Notes: generated from the sequence alone by a model not told the origin. DNA of 64,000 bases from an uncultured Flavobacteriaceae bacterium (GCA_905479065.1 CAJQLB010000018.1:27665-91664); one strand, 5' to 3'; positions 35,409 to 44,731 are shown, numbered from the stretch's first letter. A program made the numbers and translations.

Positions 35409-36743
35409 ATGAGTATTAAGATGTATAAAATTATAATTGTAACTTTTTTTGTCCCTATAACATTACTTACTTGTCAAGATGAAATTGTTGAAATTTCAGA
35501 AACTAATGAAGAGTCTGTTATTATACCAAACTCTACATTTGTATCGTCAATGCAATCAACTGTAACAAATGATGGTTCAGTAGACGACATTATGGATGAT
35601 GCCGACTGTTTTTCAGTTGATTTACCTGTTACCGTATTGGTAAATGATCTCTCTATTACCATAAATACTCTCAGCGATCTTCAGCTTATTGAAGATATCT
35701 ATAATGAGTTTGATACAGACGAAGATAGCCTAGAATTTTCATTTCCCATTACAATTATTTTGTATAACTATGAAAATATAGTCATTCAAAATCAGACAGA
35801 ATTAGTAGCCTTTACAGCTGATTGTGACAACTTGGTAACTGATTTGAATCAATGCATTGATTTTCGATATCCGATATCATTTTCTATTTACAATACAGAA
35901 TTCCAAATTACTGAGACAATTTTTTTTGAGAATGATGAAACCCTATATTACTTCTTAGACTCTATTCAAGAGACTACTGAAGAAAATGTCTTAGCTAGCT
36001 TGAATTTTCCTGTAACCATGGTGTATACAGACGGAAGTATAATTGATGTCTTTACTAATCAAGAGTTAGAAAATGTGATTAATGAAGTGGGGAATGATTG
36101 TGACAATGATAGTTTGTCTTTGGGGTGTATAGAGGTGAGTACTATTTCTTTATGTGATGAAAATAATGATGGCTATGAAGTATTTAATTTATATGATGGA
36201 TTAAATACATTGGATACCTGTACTTCCACTATCATTGTGAGTTTTTATGAGTCTCAAAATGACGCAGAAAACGGCAATAATCCCATCACAAATACTACGG
36301 CTTACACGAATAACACACTTTTTCAAATTATTTACGTTAGAGTTGAAAATGGAGAAAATTCAACAGAATATGACATTTTAGAGATAAATCTTAATTTAGA
36401 GTCATGCAATGATAACGATTGCACAAAAGAAGAACTTGACGCAAAACTATTAGAAGATCCTTGTTATTGGGAGCCTGAGACGTTTAACGGGAACGATGAC
36501 TATGACGACTACACATTTGATTTTAATGAAGGTACTCTTAATGTTGATGCAGAGGGATATATCTATTATGGTCAGTGGTCTTCATCTCAAGCATCTGATG
36601 GTGCCGTAACGATAACCATAAGTGATTTGGAGAATAATATTGCTAATTTTAATGGAGATTGGCTCGTTATTGAGTGTGAGCCTGAAAAAATTGTTTTATC
36701 TAACGGAGTTGATGAAATTATGTTTGAGCAAGAATGTCAATAA
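35409..36743 (+). CDS. Lipoprotein with four Cys-bounded β-repeats and a lipocalin-like tail
   Basis: I do not recognise a characterised family. The 444-residue protein has a lipoprotein signal ending LLTC (Cys22; a start at Met5 is also possible). Residues 67-231 hold four related units of about 30-40 residues of the type (F/L)P(V/I)T-x-x-(Y/L)-x-(D/N)... followed by an acidic helix, most bordered by Cys. Residues 240-333 resemble an adhesin-like module (TIIVSFYESQNDAENG, IIYVRVENG), and the last 100 residues alternate like a small β-barrel. Asp and Glu dominate throughout. It is divergent from the ECF sigma/FecR/receptor locus, so it may be a surface partner of that receptor, which is inference only. 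Confidence 0.75.
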   Translation: MSIKMYKIIIVTFFVPITLLTCQDEIVEISETNEESVIIPNSTFVSSMQSTVTNDGSVDDIMDDADCFSVDLPVTVLVNDLSITINTLSDLQLIEDIYNEFDTDEDSLEFSFPITIILYNYENIVIQNQTELVAFTADCDNLVTDLNQCIDFRYPISFSIYNTEFQITETIFFENDETLYYFLDSIQETTEENVLASLNFPVTMVYTDGSIIDVFTNQELENVINEVGNDCDNDSLSLGCIEVSTISLCDENNDGYEVFNLYDGLNTLDTCTSTIIVSFYESQNDAENGNNPITNTTAYTNNTLFQIIYVRVENGENSTEYDILEINLNLESCNDNDCTKEELDAKLLEDPCYWEPETFNGNDDYDDYTFDFNEGTLNVDAEGYIYYGQWSSSQASDGAVTITISDLENNIANFNGDWLVIECEPEKIVLSNGVDEIMFEQECQ

Positions 36744-36776
36744 CATATTTCTTTATAGAATAATTCTTGTAAATGT

Positions 36777-36814
36777 TTCATAAAGGCCTTCAATTTAATG
36801 AAGGCCTTTATGAA
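36777..36814 (+). terminator. Strong hairpin after the lipoprotein gene
   Basis: TTCATAAAGGCCTTCA (36777-36792) pairs perfectly with 36799-36814 around a 6-base loop. It lies 33 bases after the stop codon and before the ffh promoter. There is no long T-run beyond the stem, but the stem ends in CCTTT. Confidence 0.7.
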
Positions 36815-36864
36815 TTCAGTAGATTTTATACAATTCGAAGTATCAATAATACACTTCAAATTGT

Positions 36865-36872
36865 TAAATTTG
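36865..36872 (+). promoter_or_regulatory. -7 promoter element of ffh
   Basis: TAAATTTG matches TAnnTTTG exactly and ends 25 bases before the ffh start. It sits downstream of the hairpin that ends the previous transcript, as expected for a new promoter. Confidence 0.5.
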
Positions 36873-36897
36873 CAATTCTTAAAATTAGATAAAAAAT

Positions 36898-38229
36898 ATG
36901 TTTGATAATTTAAGCGATAAGTTAGATAAAGCACTTCATGTCCTAAAAGGTCATGGAAGTATAACAGAGGTGAATGTCGCAGAGACGTTAAAAGAGGTGC
37001 GTCGAGCACTTTTAGACGCTGATGTTAATTTCAAAATAGCAAAACAGTTTACTGTAAAAGTAAAAGAAAAGGCTCTAGGTCAAAATGTTCTTACAAATTT
37101 GCAACCAGGGCAACTCATGGTGAAAATTGTAAAGGATGAACTTACAGATCTCATGGGAGGAGAAGCTGAGGGTATTAATTTAGCAACCTCACCTTCAATT
37201 ATTTTAATGTCTGGTTTACAAGGCTCAGGAAAAACAACGTTTTCAGGAAAACTCGCCAACTATTTAAAAAATAAAAAAACAAAGAAACCGTTACTTGTAG
37301 CCTGTGATGTTTACCGCCCTGCAGCAATTGATCAGTTACATGTAGTAGGAGATCAAATTAATGTTGAGGTTTTTAGCGATCGCGGAAATAATGATCCAGT
37401 AGCCATTGCAAAAGCGGGTATAGCACATGCGAAATCTCATGGGTACAATGTGGTAATTATAGATACCGCGGGCCGTCTGGCAGTTGATGAGGTAATGATG
37501 AATGAAATATCCAACATTCATGAAGCCATTAAGCCTCACGAAACGTTGTTTGTTGTAGATTCAATGACTGGACAAGATGCTGTCAATACTGCCAAAACAT
37601 TCAATAATGTATTAAATTTTGATGGTGTCATTTTGACTAAATTAGATGGTGACACTAGAGGTGGAGCAGCAATCTCTATCAAATCGGTTGTTAATAAACC
37701 AATTAAGTTTATTGGAACTGGTGAGAAAATGGAAGCTATTGATGTGTTTTATCCATCAAGAATGGCTGATCGTATTCTGGGGATGGGAGATGTCGTATCA
37801 CTTGTTGAGAGAGCTCAGGAACAGTTTGACGAACAAGAGGCACGTAAGATTCAAAAAAAGATAGCTAAAAACCAATTTGGTTTTGACGATTTTCTTAAGC
37901 AAATCCAGCAAGTCAAAAAAATGGGAAATATGAAAGACTTAATGGGTATGATTCCTGGTGCAGGTAAAATGATGAAGAATATGGATATTGACGACGACGC
38001 GTTTAAGCATATTGAGGCAATGATTCATTCTATGACCCCCAAAGAGCGCACGAAACCGACATTGTTAGATGCGAGTAGAAAAAAACGTATTAGCAAGGGG
38101 TCTGGAACATCGGTTCAAGAGTTAAATCAGTTATTGAAACAATTTAACCAAATGAGTAAAATGATGAAGATGATGCAAGGAGGAGGCGGAAAGAAAATGA
38201 TGCAAATGATGAAAAATATGCCTAGGTAA
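36898..38229 (+). CDS. ffh: Signal recognition particle protein Ffh
   Basis: Ffh binds 4.5S RNA and signal sequences and targets ribosomes to the membrane. The 443-residue protein has the N domain, the G domain with GLQGSGKTTFSGKLA and IIDTAGRL and TKLDGDTRGG, and a Met-rich M domain (QQVKKMGNMKDLMGMIPG, MMKMMQGGGGKKMMQMM). folD follows after 17 bases, so the two are probably cotranscribed. Confidence 0.98.
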   Translation: MFDNLSDKLDKALHVLKGHGSITEVNVAETLKEVRRALLDADVNFKIAKQFTVKVKEKALGQNVLTNLQPGQLMVKIVKDELTDLMGGEAEGINLATSPSIILMSGLQGSGKTTFSGKLANYLKNKKTKKPLLVACDVYRPAAIDQLHVVGDQINVEVFSDRGNNDPVAIAKAGIAHAKSHGYNVVIIDTAGRLAVDEVMMNEISNIHEAIKPHETLFVVDSMTGQDAVNTAKTFNNVLNFDGVILTKLDGDTRGGAAISIKSVVNKPIKFIGTGEKMEAIDVFYPSRMADRILGMGDVVSLVERAQEQFDEQEARKIQKKIAKNQFGFDDFLKQIQQVKKMGNMKDLMGMIPGAGKMMKNMDIDDDAFKHIEAMIHSMTPKERTKPTLLDASRKKRISKGSGTSVQELNQLLKQFNQMSKMMKMMQGGGGKKMMQMMKNMPR

Positions 38230-38246
38230 TTAAAACTTAAAATATC

Positions 38247-39131
38247 ATGATAATTTTAGATGGGAAAAAAATCAGTAATGACATCAAAGATGAAATTGCT
38301 GAAGAAGTAAAAAAAATAAAGGCAAAAGGTGAAAAAGTACCCCATCTAGCAGCAATAATTGTCGGTAATGATGGAGCGAGCTTAACCTATGTTGGGAGTA
38401 AGGTGAGAGCTTGTGAGCGTGTTGGTTTTGAATCAACTTTAGTTCAATTATCCAATACAATAAGTGAAGTAGAGCTATTGGATACGATAGAAGAGTTGAA
38501 TTCAGATGATAATATTGATGGTTTTATAGTACAACTACCACTGCCTGATCAAATTGATGAACAAAAAGTCTTGCTAGCCGTTAATCCTGATAAAGATGTT
38601 GACGGATTTCATCCAATGAATTTTGGTCGTATGGCATTAGATATGTCAACGTTTATTCCTGCGACTCCTTTTGGTATTTTAGAACTCTTTGACCGCTATG
38701 GTGTTGAAACCAGTGGTAAACACACGGTCGTTATTGGAAGGTCTCATATTGTTGGAAGACCAATGAGTATTTTAATGGGTAGAAAGGGATTTCCTGGAAA
38801 TTCAACAGTAACATTAACTCACAGTAGAACCAAAAATATAGAGGACATTACACGCCAAGCGGATATTATAATTACAGCTTTAGGGATACCGGAATTTTTA
38901 AAAGCAGATATGGTGAAAGAAGGTGTTACAGTTGTTGATGTTGGTATTACAAGAGTTCCCGATGTCTCAAAAAAAAGGGGGTATAAAATAACAGGTGATG
39001 TCGATTTTGAAAGTGTCAGTAAAAAGGCGAGCTACATTACTCCTGTTCCTGGAGGTGTTGGTCCCATGACCATTGCGATGCTTTTAAAAAATACGTTATT
39101 AGCTAGAGAAAGACATTCAAACAAATCCTAA
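38247..39131 (+). CDS. folD: Methylenetetrahydrofolate dehydrogenase/cyclohydrolase FolD
   Basis: FolD interconverts methylene-, methenyl- and formyl-tetrahydrofolate, supplying one-carbon units for purines. The 294-residue protein has the catalytic YVGSK segment near residue 52, FIVQLPLPDQID, DVDGFHPMNFGR, the cofactor motif GRSHIVGRPM and ITPVPGGVGPMT. It ends 12 bases before the convergent VOC gene. Confidence 0.98.
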   Translation: MIILDGKKISNDIKDEIAEEVKKIKAKGEKVPHLAAIIVGNDGASLTYVGSKVRACERVGFESTLVQLSNTISEVELLDTIEELNSDDNIDGFIVQLPLPDQIDEQKVLLAVNPDKDVDGFHPMNFGRMALDMSTFIPATPFGILELFDRYGVETSGKHTVVIGRSHIVGRPMSILMGRKGFPGNSTVTLTHSRTKNIEDITRQADIIITALGIPEFLKADMVKEGVTVVDVGITRVPDVSKKRGYKITGDVDFESVSKKASYITPVPGGVGPMTIAMLLKNTLLARERHSNKS

Positions 39132-39143
39132 ACTGCCATAATT

Positions 39144-39578
39144 TTATTTTGCAAATAGAGCAGCGTTGTTTTTAAAAGACTTAAATTCAAGTGCGTTACC
39201 TGAAGGATCATTAAAAAACATTGTAGCTTGTTCTCCAATTTGTCCTTTGAAGCGAATATAGGGTTCAATGATAAAACTTATATTTTTTGATTTTAATCTG
39301 TTTGAAAAAGATTCAAATTCGTCCCAAGGTAAAACAACGCCAAAGTGAGGAACAGGAATTGCTTTTCCATCGACCAAATTTGTGTGAAGCCCTTCAACAG
39401 GCCCTGGTTTTAGATGAATAACAAATTGATGACCAAAGAAATTAAAATCAACCCACTGTTCACTGCTTCTTCCTTCTTCACAGCCAATAATATCTCTGTA
39501 GAAGGTTCTGCAATCCTCTAAATTTGAAACAGGAACGGCTAGATGGAATGGTGCAATCATAAAATTTTTTAGTGACAA
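39144..39578 (-). CDS. VOC-family (glyoxalase/dioxygenase-like) protein
   Basis: The 144-residue protein has the paired βαβββ units of the vicinal oxygen chelate fold: [20 protein letters not shown] with its metal-binding His, [18 protein letters not shown], and a terminal [13 protein letters not shown] with the last Glu ligand. Its substrate cannot be read from the sequence. It stands alone, 165 bases before the rluF end and converging with folD. Confidence 0.9.
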   Translation of the reverse strand: MSLKNFMIAPFHLAVPVSNLEDCRTFYRDIIGCEEGRSSEQWVDFNFFGHQFVIHLKPGPVEGLHTNLVDGKAIPVPHFGVVLPWDEFESFSNRLKSKNISFIIEPYIRFKGQIGEQATMFFNDPSGNALEFKSFKNNAALFAK

Positions 39579-39743
39579 CTAATTTAATTATTTTTAATGA
39601 AAATAGTTACGACGTATTTGATTTTTTAAAGTGAGGTATTTTGAAATTAAAAATCTGTGATCACAAGTAATTATTCTGTTTACAGTGTAGTGGAATTATA
39701 TTTGAAACTCAAAAGCTCAAGGTTTAATCATGTGTTGGTCAGC

Positions 39744-40481
39744 TTACTGTTGTGGCTTAAACGTTTTTTTTGAGTTGCTTAGTAAGTGCTCTAAATCTTT
39801 TAATTCATTTACTGTTAGTTCACGGTGTTGTCCATTGGGGATATCCAATTCAATATTCATGATTCGAACACGTTTCAGCTTTGTAACGCGGTAGTTTAGG
39901 TATTCACACATGCGTCTAATTTGTCGGTTTAAACCTTGAGTTAAAATTATTTTAAAAGTAAAACGGTCTATTTTAACAACGTGACATTTTTTTGTAATAG
40001 TGTCTAAAATTGGAATTCCTGAAGACATACGTTCCAAGAAGGTTTGCGAAATAGGTTTATCTACGGTAACAATATATTCTTTTTCGTGATTATTGCTAGC
40101 TCGCAATATTTTATTGACAATATCACCATCATTGGTCAATAGAATTAACCCTTCACTCGGTTTATCCAAGCGACCAATCGGGAAAATTCGCTTAGGATAG
40201 TTGATGAAATCTATGATGTTATTTTTTTCAACTTTCGTATCGGTAGTACAAACAATGCCAATTGGTTTGTGAAAAGCTAAATATATCGATGGATTTTTAT
40301 TGTTTGATATAACAATACCATCAACAGCGACACTGTCATCATGACTAATTTTTGTACCCATTTCAGGATTTTCCCCATTAACAGTAACACGACCAGCCAA
40401 AATTAGTCGATCTGCCTCTCTTCTTGAGCAGTAACCAAGCTCACTTAAGTATTTGTTTATCCGTTTAAGAGATGTGTCCAT
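39744..40481 (-). CDS. rluF: 23S rRNA pseudouridine synthase RluF-type
   Basis: The enzyme isomerises a uridine of 23S rRNA. An N-terminal S4 domain (RINKYLSELGYCSRREADRL) is followed by an RsuA/RluF catalytic domain with the Asp in FPIGRLDKPSEGL and the C-terminal GLNRQIRRMCEYLNYRV. The opening resembles RluF more than RluB or RsuA, so position 2604 is the likely target. The gene is 20 bases downstream of the α/β-hydrolase gene and may be the last of that minus-strand operon. Confidence 0.88.
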   Translation of the reverse strand: MDTSLKRINKYLSELGYCSRREADRLILAGRVTVNGENPEMGTKISHDDSVAVDGIVISNNKNPSIYLAFHKPIGIVCTTDTKVEKNNIIDFINYPKRIFPIGRLDKPSEGLILLTNDGDIVNKILRASNNHEKEYIVTVDKPISQTFLERMSSGIPILDTITKKCHVVKIDRFTFKIILTQGLNRQIRRMCEYLNYRVTKLKRVRIMNIELDIPNGQHRELTVNELKDLEHLLSNSKKTFKPQQ

Positions 40482-40501
40482 GGTGTAAAGATACTATTAT
40501 G

Positions 40502-41329
40502 TTAATCATCAATAAATTGATAAATGAAATTATTAATCGTATCGTTGTTCAAGGAGTGGCCAAAACCTGTAGTGGTTATTAATTGACTATCCGAAAAATC
40601 TTTATTAATCAAAATTGCGTCATTATAGGGGATTATTGCATCTTCGGTATCGTGTATTATGAGTCCTTGAGAGGAAATTTGTTTTGAGAATTTTGCTGTT
40701 GAAAAATCTTCTGGTGCTTTACCAAAAAGATTGATGATTGATAGATTTATCTGTGTTCTTGTACGCTTATTATATCCAAGTAAATCATAGTACCTCTCAA
40801 GAACATCCTTAAATTCGGATGGTGCACCCATTAAAATAAGTTTTTCAACACTCTTAATGTTATATTTATGTTGAAATAATACCGAGGCCATGCCGCCAAC
40901 AGAGTGTCCAATTACAACTTGTGCATTAAAGTGTTTGGCTACAATATGGATAAATTCCGCATACAGTAGGGCATTAAAACGAATACCGCCTGATGCACCA
41001 TGAGCAGGGGCATCTAATGCGATTAAGTTATAACCTTTTTTAGTTAAAGAGTTCACGAGACTTTTCCAGCGGTGAGCATTACTCTCCCAGCCGTGAACGA
41101 GTAAAATTGTCTCTTTTGTTCCTTTCCATTGGTAAGTCATTATTGAAAGGTTATTGTGTTTGAGAGTTTGTTTTACAGCAGTGTTCAAAAAAGAAGATTG
41201 CTTATCAGTAACGCGACCTTGTCTAGGCGTTTGAAAAAGAGTCAAGGCTTTTTTGGATGCGTGATGTTTCGAGATATAGCTAGAAATATTGATATACCAT
41301 CCAACCGTTTTAATCAATAATTTTTCCAT
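40502..41329 (-). CDS. α/β-hydrolase
   Basis: The 275-residue protein has the oxyanion motif LVHGWESNAHRW, the nucleophile elbow VIGHSVGGMAS and the late His in TGFGHSLNN, with an Asp expected in IIHDTEDAI. I chose the ATG at 41329, whose bases overlap the stop of the cupin gene (ATGA type). A longer frame to 41377 would add 16 residues that lie wholly inside the cupin gene. The substrate is unknown. It is part of the operon from the HerA-like ATPase to rluF. Confidence 0.85.
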   Translation of the reverse strand: MEKLLIKTVGWYINISSYISKHHASKKALTLFQTPRQGRVTDKQSSFLNTAVKQTLKHNNLSIMTYQWKGTKETILLVHGWESNAHRWKSLVNSLTKKGYNLIALDAPAHGASGGIRFNALLYAEFIHIVAKHFNAQVVIGHSVGGMASVLFQHKYNIKSVEKLILMGAPSEFKDVLERYYDLLGYNKRTRTQINLSIINLFGKAPEDFSTAKFSKQISSQGLIIHDTEDAIIPYNDAILINKDFSDSQLITTTGFGHSLNNDTINNFIYQFIDD

Positions 41330-41694
41330 CACGTTTCTTCTCGGGTTGCTAATTCTACAGAAAAAGCAGGAGTGCAAATGGCTAAATACTCACAAGGTTC
41401 CAAAAAGGGGTTTGAATACTGCACGCGGGTGTTTCTGTTTATTTTAATTGATTCACCAGCGTTCAATACGAATGTGTCCCCATCCACAATAAATTGTTTT
41501 TTCCCTTTTAGAATGACCGTGTATTCCTCAAAAAGAGGTTTCTGAAATGGTTCACTCCATCCTGGTGGAGCAATCATGTGAGCTATACTAATGTTAGCAT
41601 TTTTATCAGTTGCCAATCCAAAATGTTCTTTTATTGATTTCCCATCATTTGTGGGAACCACATATGGTGACTTTTGAATGATATAATTTTTCAT
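41329..41694 (-). CDS. Single-domain cupin protein
   Basis: The 121-residue protein is a small β-barrel cupin: HMIAPPGWSEPFQKPLFEEYTVILKGKKQFIVDG followed by LNAGESIKINRNTRVQYSNP. The first motif carries Glu residues where metal-binding His would often sit, so metal binding is uncertain. I chose the ATG at 41694, one base after the stop of the lipoprotein gene. A longer frame to 41736 would add 14 residues inside that gene. It is translationally coupled to the hydrolase downstream. Confidence 0.8.
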   Translation of the reverse strand: MKNYIIQKSPYVVPTNDGKSIKEHFGLATDKNANISIAHMIAPPGWSEPFQKPLFEEYTVILKGKKQFIVDGDTFVLNAGESIKINRNTRVQYSNPFLEPCEYLAICTPAFSVELATREET

Positions 41695-41695
41695 A

Positions 41696-42250
41696 TTAAA
41701 ACCATTGAATGTAAAATCCTTTAATTTTAGCATCATCAGGAATTTGAATTGCTTCTATTTTTAAGTTCATATCAAAACGTAATTCGGCAGGGAGATCATT
41801 TTTGTCAATAGTGAAAAATGAATTTATATCGTCAACCGAAATAATGATATTTTTAATACTGTTTTGAACACCTGAAATCTTATAGTTGTCTTTCAAGGTC
41901 TTAAAGTTGCTTTTCAGGTGAAGTCCTTTTCTTGTTTTAAATTGTTCTGAATTGATTTCTATGAGTTTTATTGTTGATAACGAGTCTTTTATTCTTTTTG
42001 GTGTTAAGGTTAAAAGTTTTTTTCCATCCTTATCATAAATTTCTATATTCCGGTTGGTTGTGTTAAAACGATTTTTATTAATAAATTTTGCAATGGAGTC
42101 ATTTGGAAATATCAAATCTAAATTTCTCACTTCGGTAGAATCTGTTAGTAATCCAATACTTTGTTTTGAGATTAAGTTAGTATCAGTTGATTGGGAGCAT
42201 GAGCTCAATAAGAAAAGACTTAATAAGAGTACGTGTAAATTAAATTTCAT
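41696..42250 (-). CDS. Lipoprotein of unknown function
   Basis: I do not recognise the family. The 184-residue product has a lipoprotein signal (LLLSLFLLSSC, Cys near residue 18). It then alternates predicted strands and helices, with a segment like KDGKKLLTLTPKRIKDSLSTI. A C-terminal repeat of the same type cannot be excluded. It lies 18 bases after the HerA-like gene and directly before the cupin gene, so it is a member of that operon. Confidence 0.7.
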   Translation of the reverse strand: MKFNLHVLLLSLFLLSSCSQSTDTNLISKQSIGLLTDSTEVRNLDLIFPNDSIAKFINKNRFNTTNRNIEIYDKDGKKLLTLTPKRIKDSLSTIKLIEINSEQFKTRKGLHLKSNFKTLKDNYKISGVQNSIKNIIISVDDINSFFTIDKNDLPAELRFDMNLKIEAIQIPDDAKIKGFYIQWF

Positions 42251-42268
42251 TTTTTTATGATGTTTGGG

Positions 42269-43780
42269 TTAGATTACTTTTTTAATAATTCCGAAGACAG
42301 CTCTTATAAAAGTAGCACTAGTCAATACTTTAACGATAGGATTTTGTCTTTTGTATTTTGAACCTGATGTTCTTATGATTTTTTTTGATTGCTCTTGAGT
42401 TCTACTCTGATTGTTAATAGCTTCGGCTTGTTTTATTTTTTTATTTAATAGTTCGTAGGCGCTTTCACGATCAATAGAATCGTTGTATTTTTCAACAAGT
42501 TCCGATTTACGTAATAATGTATTTATTTCTGTAGGAGTGAGGATATCCATTCTGCTCATCGGTGCTCTCATCATGGTAGCTGCAAGGGGAGTGGGGCGCC
42601 CTTTTTCATCTAGGGCAGATACAAGTGCTTCTCCAATACCGAGCGATGTTAAGACACCCGCTGTGTCATAAAAATCAGTGTCGGGGTAATTTTGAGCAGC
42701 CAATTTAATTGCTTTTCTGTCTTTTGCCGTAAAGGCTCGCAGGGCATGCTGAACCTTTAAGCCTAATTGACTTAAAACAGATTCAGGAACGTCTGTTGGG
42801 TTTTGTGTTACAAAGTAGAGGCCAATGCCTTTGCTTCGAATGAGTTTTACAATACTTTCAATTTGATTCAAAAGCGCTTTTGATGCCTCATTAAATATCA
42901 AATGTGCTTCATCGATAAACAAAATTAGTTTTGGTCTATCGGCATCGCCTTGTTCAGGGAAAGATTCATAAATTTCAGCTAATAAACTCAACATAAACGT
43001 TGAAAATAATTTTGGTTTATCTTGTATATCTGTAAGTCGTATGATATTAATGTAGCCGCGACCATCTTCAGTTATTCTAACCAAATCGTTTACCTCAAAA
43101 CTTTTTTCTCCAAAAAACAAATCTCCTCCTTGTTGCTCTAATTCAACGATACGTCTTAAAATTGCACCGGTAGAGGCTGAAGAAATCCGTCCATAAGATT
43201 CTTCAAATTCCGATTTTCCCTCCTTGCTTGCATATTGAAGAATCTTTTTAAAATCCTTCAAATCTAAAAGGGGGAGCTTGTGATCATCACAATATTTGAA
43301 AATGACAGAAATTATTCCCGCTTGGGTTTGAGAGACATCTAATATTCTTGAAATTAATACGGGACCAAATTCACTAACAGTGGCGCGAAGACGTACTCCG
43401 TTTTGTTTTGAAAGTGACATTAATTCTACTGGGAATGCTTTTGATTCAAATGGAATCCCTATTTTTTGGTGTCTCTCCTCAATTTTTTGGTGTCCATGAC
43501 TTGATTGGGCTAAGCCACTTAAATCACCCTTAACATCCATGAGTACAACAGGTATGCCTTTATCACTTAAATTTTCTGCTAATACTTGCAGTGTTTTGGT
43601 TTTTCCAGTGCCAGTTGCCCCAGCAATTAAACCATGTCTATTCATTGTTTTTAATGGAATATTAATGAAGGCATTTTTTATTGTTTTGTTATCTAATATG
43701 GCCGAGCCAAGCGTGAGGAATTCACCCTTAAAAGTATTCCCATCAGAAATGTGATTAAAAAATTTCTCATTTCTATTCAT
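42269..43780 (-). CDS. HerA-like ATPase of the DUF853 (YjgR) family
   Basis: The 503-residue protein has a Walker A motif GATGTGKT at 54-61, Walker B LILFIDEAHLIF near 285, an arginine-finger region and VTQNPTDVPESVLSQLGLKVQHAL, all typical of FtsK/HerA-type P-loop ATPases. DUF853 proteins are widespread but uncharacterised. Unlike true HerA it is not next to a NurA nuclease. A terminal hydrophobic stretch (VLTSATFIRAVFGIIKKVI) is present. It heads the minus-strand operon and is divergent from queE. Confidence 0.92.
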   Translation of the reverse strand: MNRNEKFFNHISDGNTFKGEFLTLGSAILDNKTIKNAFINIPLKTMNRHGLIAGATGTGKTKTLQVLAENLSDKGIPVVLMDVKGDLSGLAQSSHGHQKIEERHQKIGIPFESKAFPVELMSLSKQNGVRLRATVSEFGPVLISRILDVSQTQAGIISVIFKYCDDHKLPLLDLKDFKKILQYASKEGKSEFEESYGRISSASTGAILRRIVELEQQGGDLFFGEKSFEVNDLVRITEDGRGYINIIRLTDIQDKPKLFSTFMLSLLAEIYESFPEQGDADRPKLILFIDEAHLIFNEASKALLNQIESIVKLIRSKGIGLYFVTQNPTDVPESVLSQLGLKVQHALRAFTAKDRKAIKLAAQNYPDTDFYDTAGVLTSLGIGEALVSALDEKGRPTPLAATMMRAPMSRMDILTPTEINTLLRKSELVEKYNDSIDRESAYELLNKKIKQAEAINNQSRTQEQSKKIIRTSGSKYKRQNPIVKVLTSATFIRAVFGIIKKVI

Positions 43781-43871
43781 ACTGTAAATTTTTTAATAAA
43801 AGTAAGTAAACTTAATTAAATGAAATTAAAAAAAACTATTAAGTTTGGTCGTGTAAAAAGAATCACTGAAC

Positions 43872-43879
43872 TATCTTTG
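43872..43879 (+). promoter_or_regulatory. -7 promoter element next to the queE start
   Basis: TATCTTTG matches TAnnTTTG exactly and ends 6 bases before the ATG at 43886, so the transcript would have almost no leader. Its position supports choosing that ATG over the longer frame that begins at 43820. TTTG at 43845 is somewhat too far for a perfect -33 element. Confidence 0.45.
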
Positions 43880-43885
43880 TGCGAA

Positions 43886-44515
43886 ATGAAAAAAGAGATT
43901 TTAGAGCTTGTTAATAGTGGTAAAATGCTTCCATTGATGGAAGAGTTTTACACGATACAAGGAGAGGGTTACCATAAGGGGACAGCAGCTTATTTCATAC
44001 GAATAGGAGGTTGTGATGTCGGATGTCATTGGTGTGATGTTAAGGAAAGTTGGTCGTCTGAATTACATCCTCCAACAGATATTGCTGAAATTGTCAACAA
44101 TGCCGTAAAATACAGTAATACAATCGTGGTAACAGGAGGAGAACCATTGACATGGAATATGGGTCCCTTAACTGAACAATTGAAATTAAGAGGTGTTCAA
44201 ACGCATATTGAAACATCAGGCGCTTACAACTTGACAGGCGAGTGGGATTGGATATGTCTTTCCCCAAAAAAAATAAAGTTACCAAAAGAAGAAATTTATA
44301 AAAAAGCGAATGAGTTAAAATGTATAATCTACAATAACAATGATTTTAAGTTCGCTGAGGAGGAAGCTTCAAAAGTAAATGGTAAGTGTATTTTATACTT
44401 GCAGCCAGAATGGAGTAAACGTGAAAAAATGATGCCCTCGATAGTGGACTATGTGATGGCTAATCCTAAGTGGAAAGTATCCCTTCAAACCCATAAGTAT
44501 TTAAATATCCCATAA
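43886..44515 (+). CDS. queE: 7-carboxy-7-deazaguanine synthase QueE
   Basis: QueE is a radical SAM enzyme making the 7-deazaguanine core of queuosine. The 209-residue protein shows PLMEEFYTIQGEGYHKGTAA and the compact cluster region GGCDVGCHWCDVKESW, followed by VVTGGEPL. It is a short family member. The start at 43886 gives the usual N-terminus MKKEILELVNSGKM. The frame extends upstream to 43820, but the added 22 residues overlap the promoter and are not typical. Other queuosine genes are not in the window. Confidence 0.92.
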   Translation: MKKEILELVNSGKMLPLMEEFYTIQGEGYHKGTAAYFIRIGGCDVGCHWCDVKESWSSELHPPTDIAEIVNNAVKYSNTIVVTGGEPLTWNMGPLTEQLKLRGVQTHIETSGAYNLTGEWDWICLSPKKIKLPKEEIYKKANELKCIIYNNNDFKFAEEEASKVNGKCILYLQPEWSKREKMMPSIVDYVMANPKWKVSLQTHKYLNIP

Positions 44516-44731
44516 TGATATTTAATATTACAAATTACAAGTAATTTTTCATTGTCTTTACTTTTTCAACAAGAAGGAAGCCTTACTTTAGGTCTTAAAT
44601 TTAAGTTTCTTTTAAATTATGCAAACAATTTGAGTTTATTTATTGTTGTTGATCATCTGTTTATGCAGGGTAGGAATAAGTTGTTTTTAACTTTTTGAAA
44701 ATCAATAAATTAATTATATTACAATGCTATT

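Noticed and set aside
41330..41377. Extended start of the α/β-hydrolase
   Set aside because: The extra residues lie entirely within the cupin coding region; the overlapping ATGA junction at 41329 is the better start.
43820..43885. Extended queE start
   Set aside because: The added 22 residues cover the probable promoter and lengthen the protein beyond the usual N-terminus.
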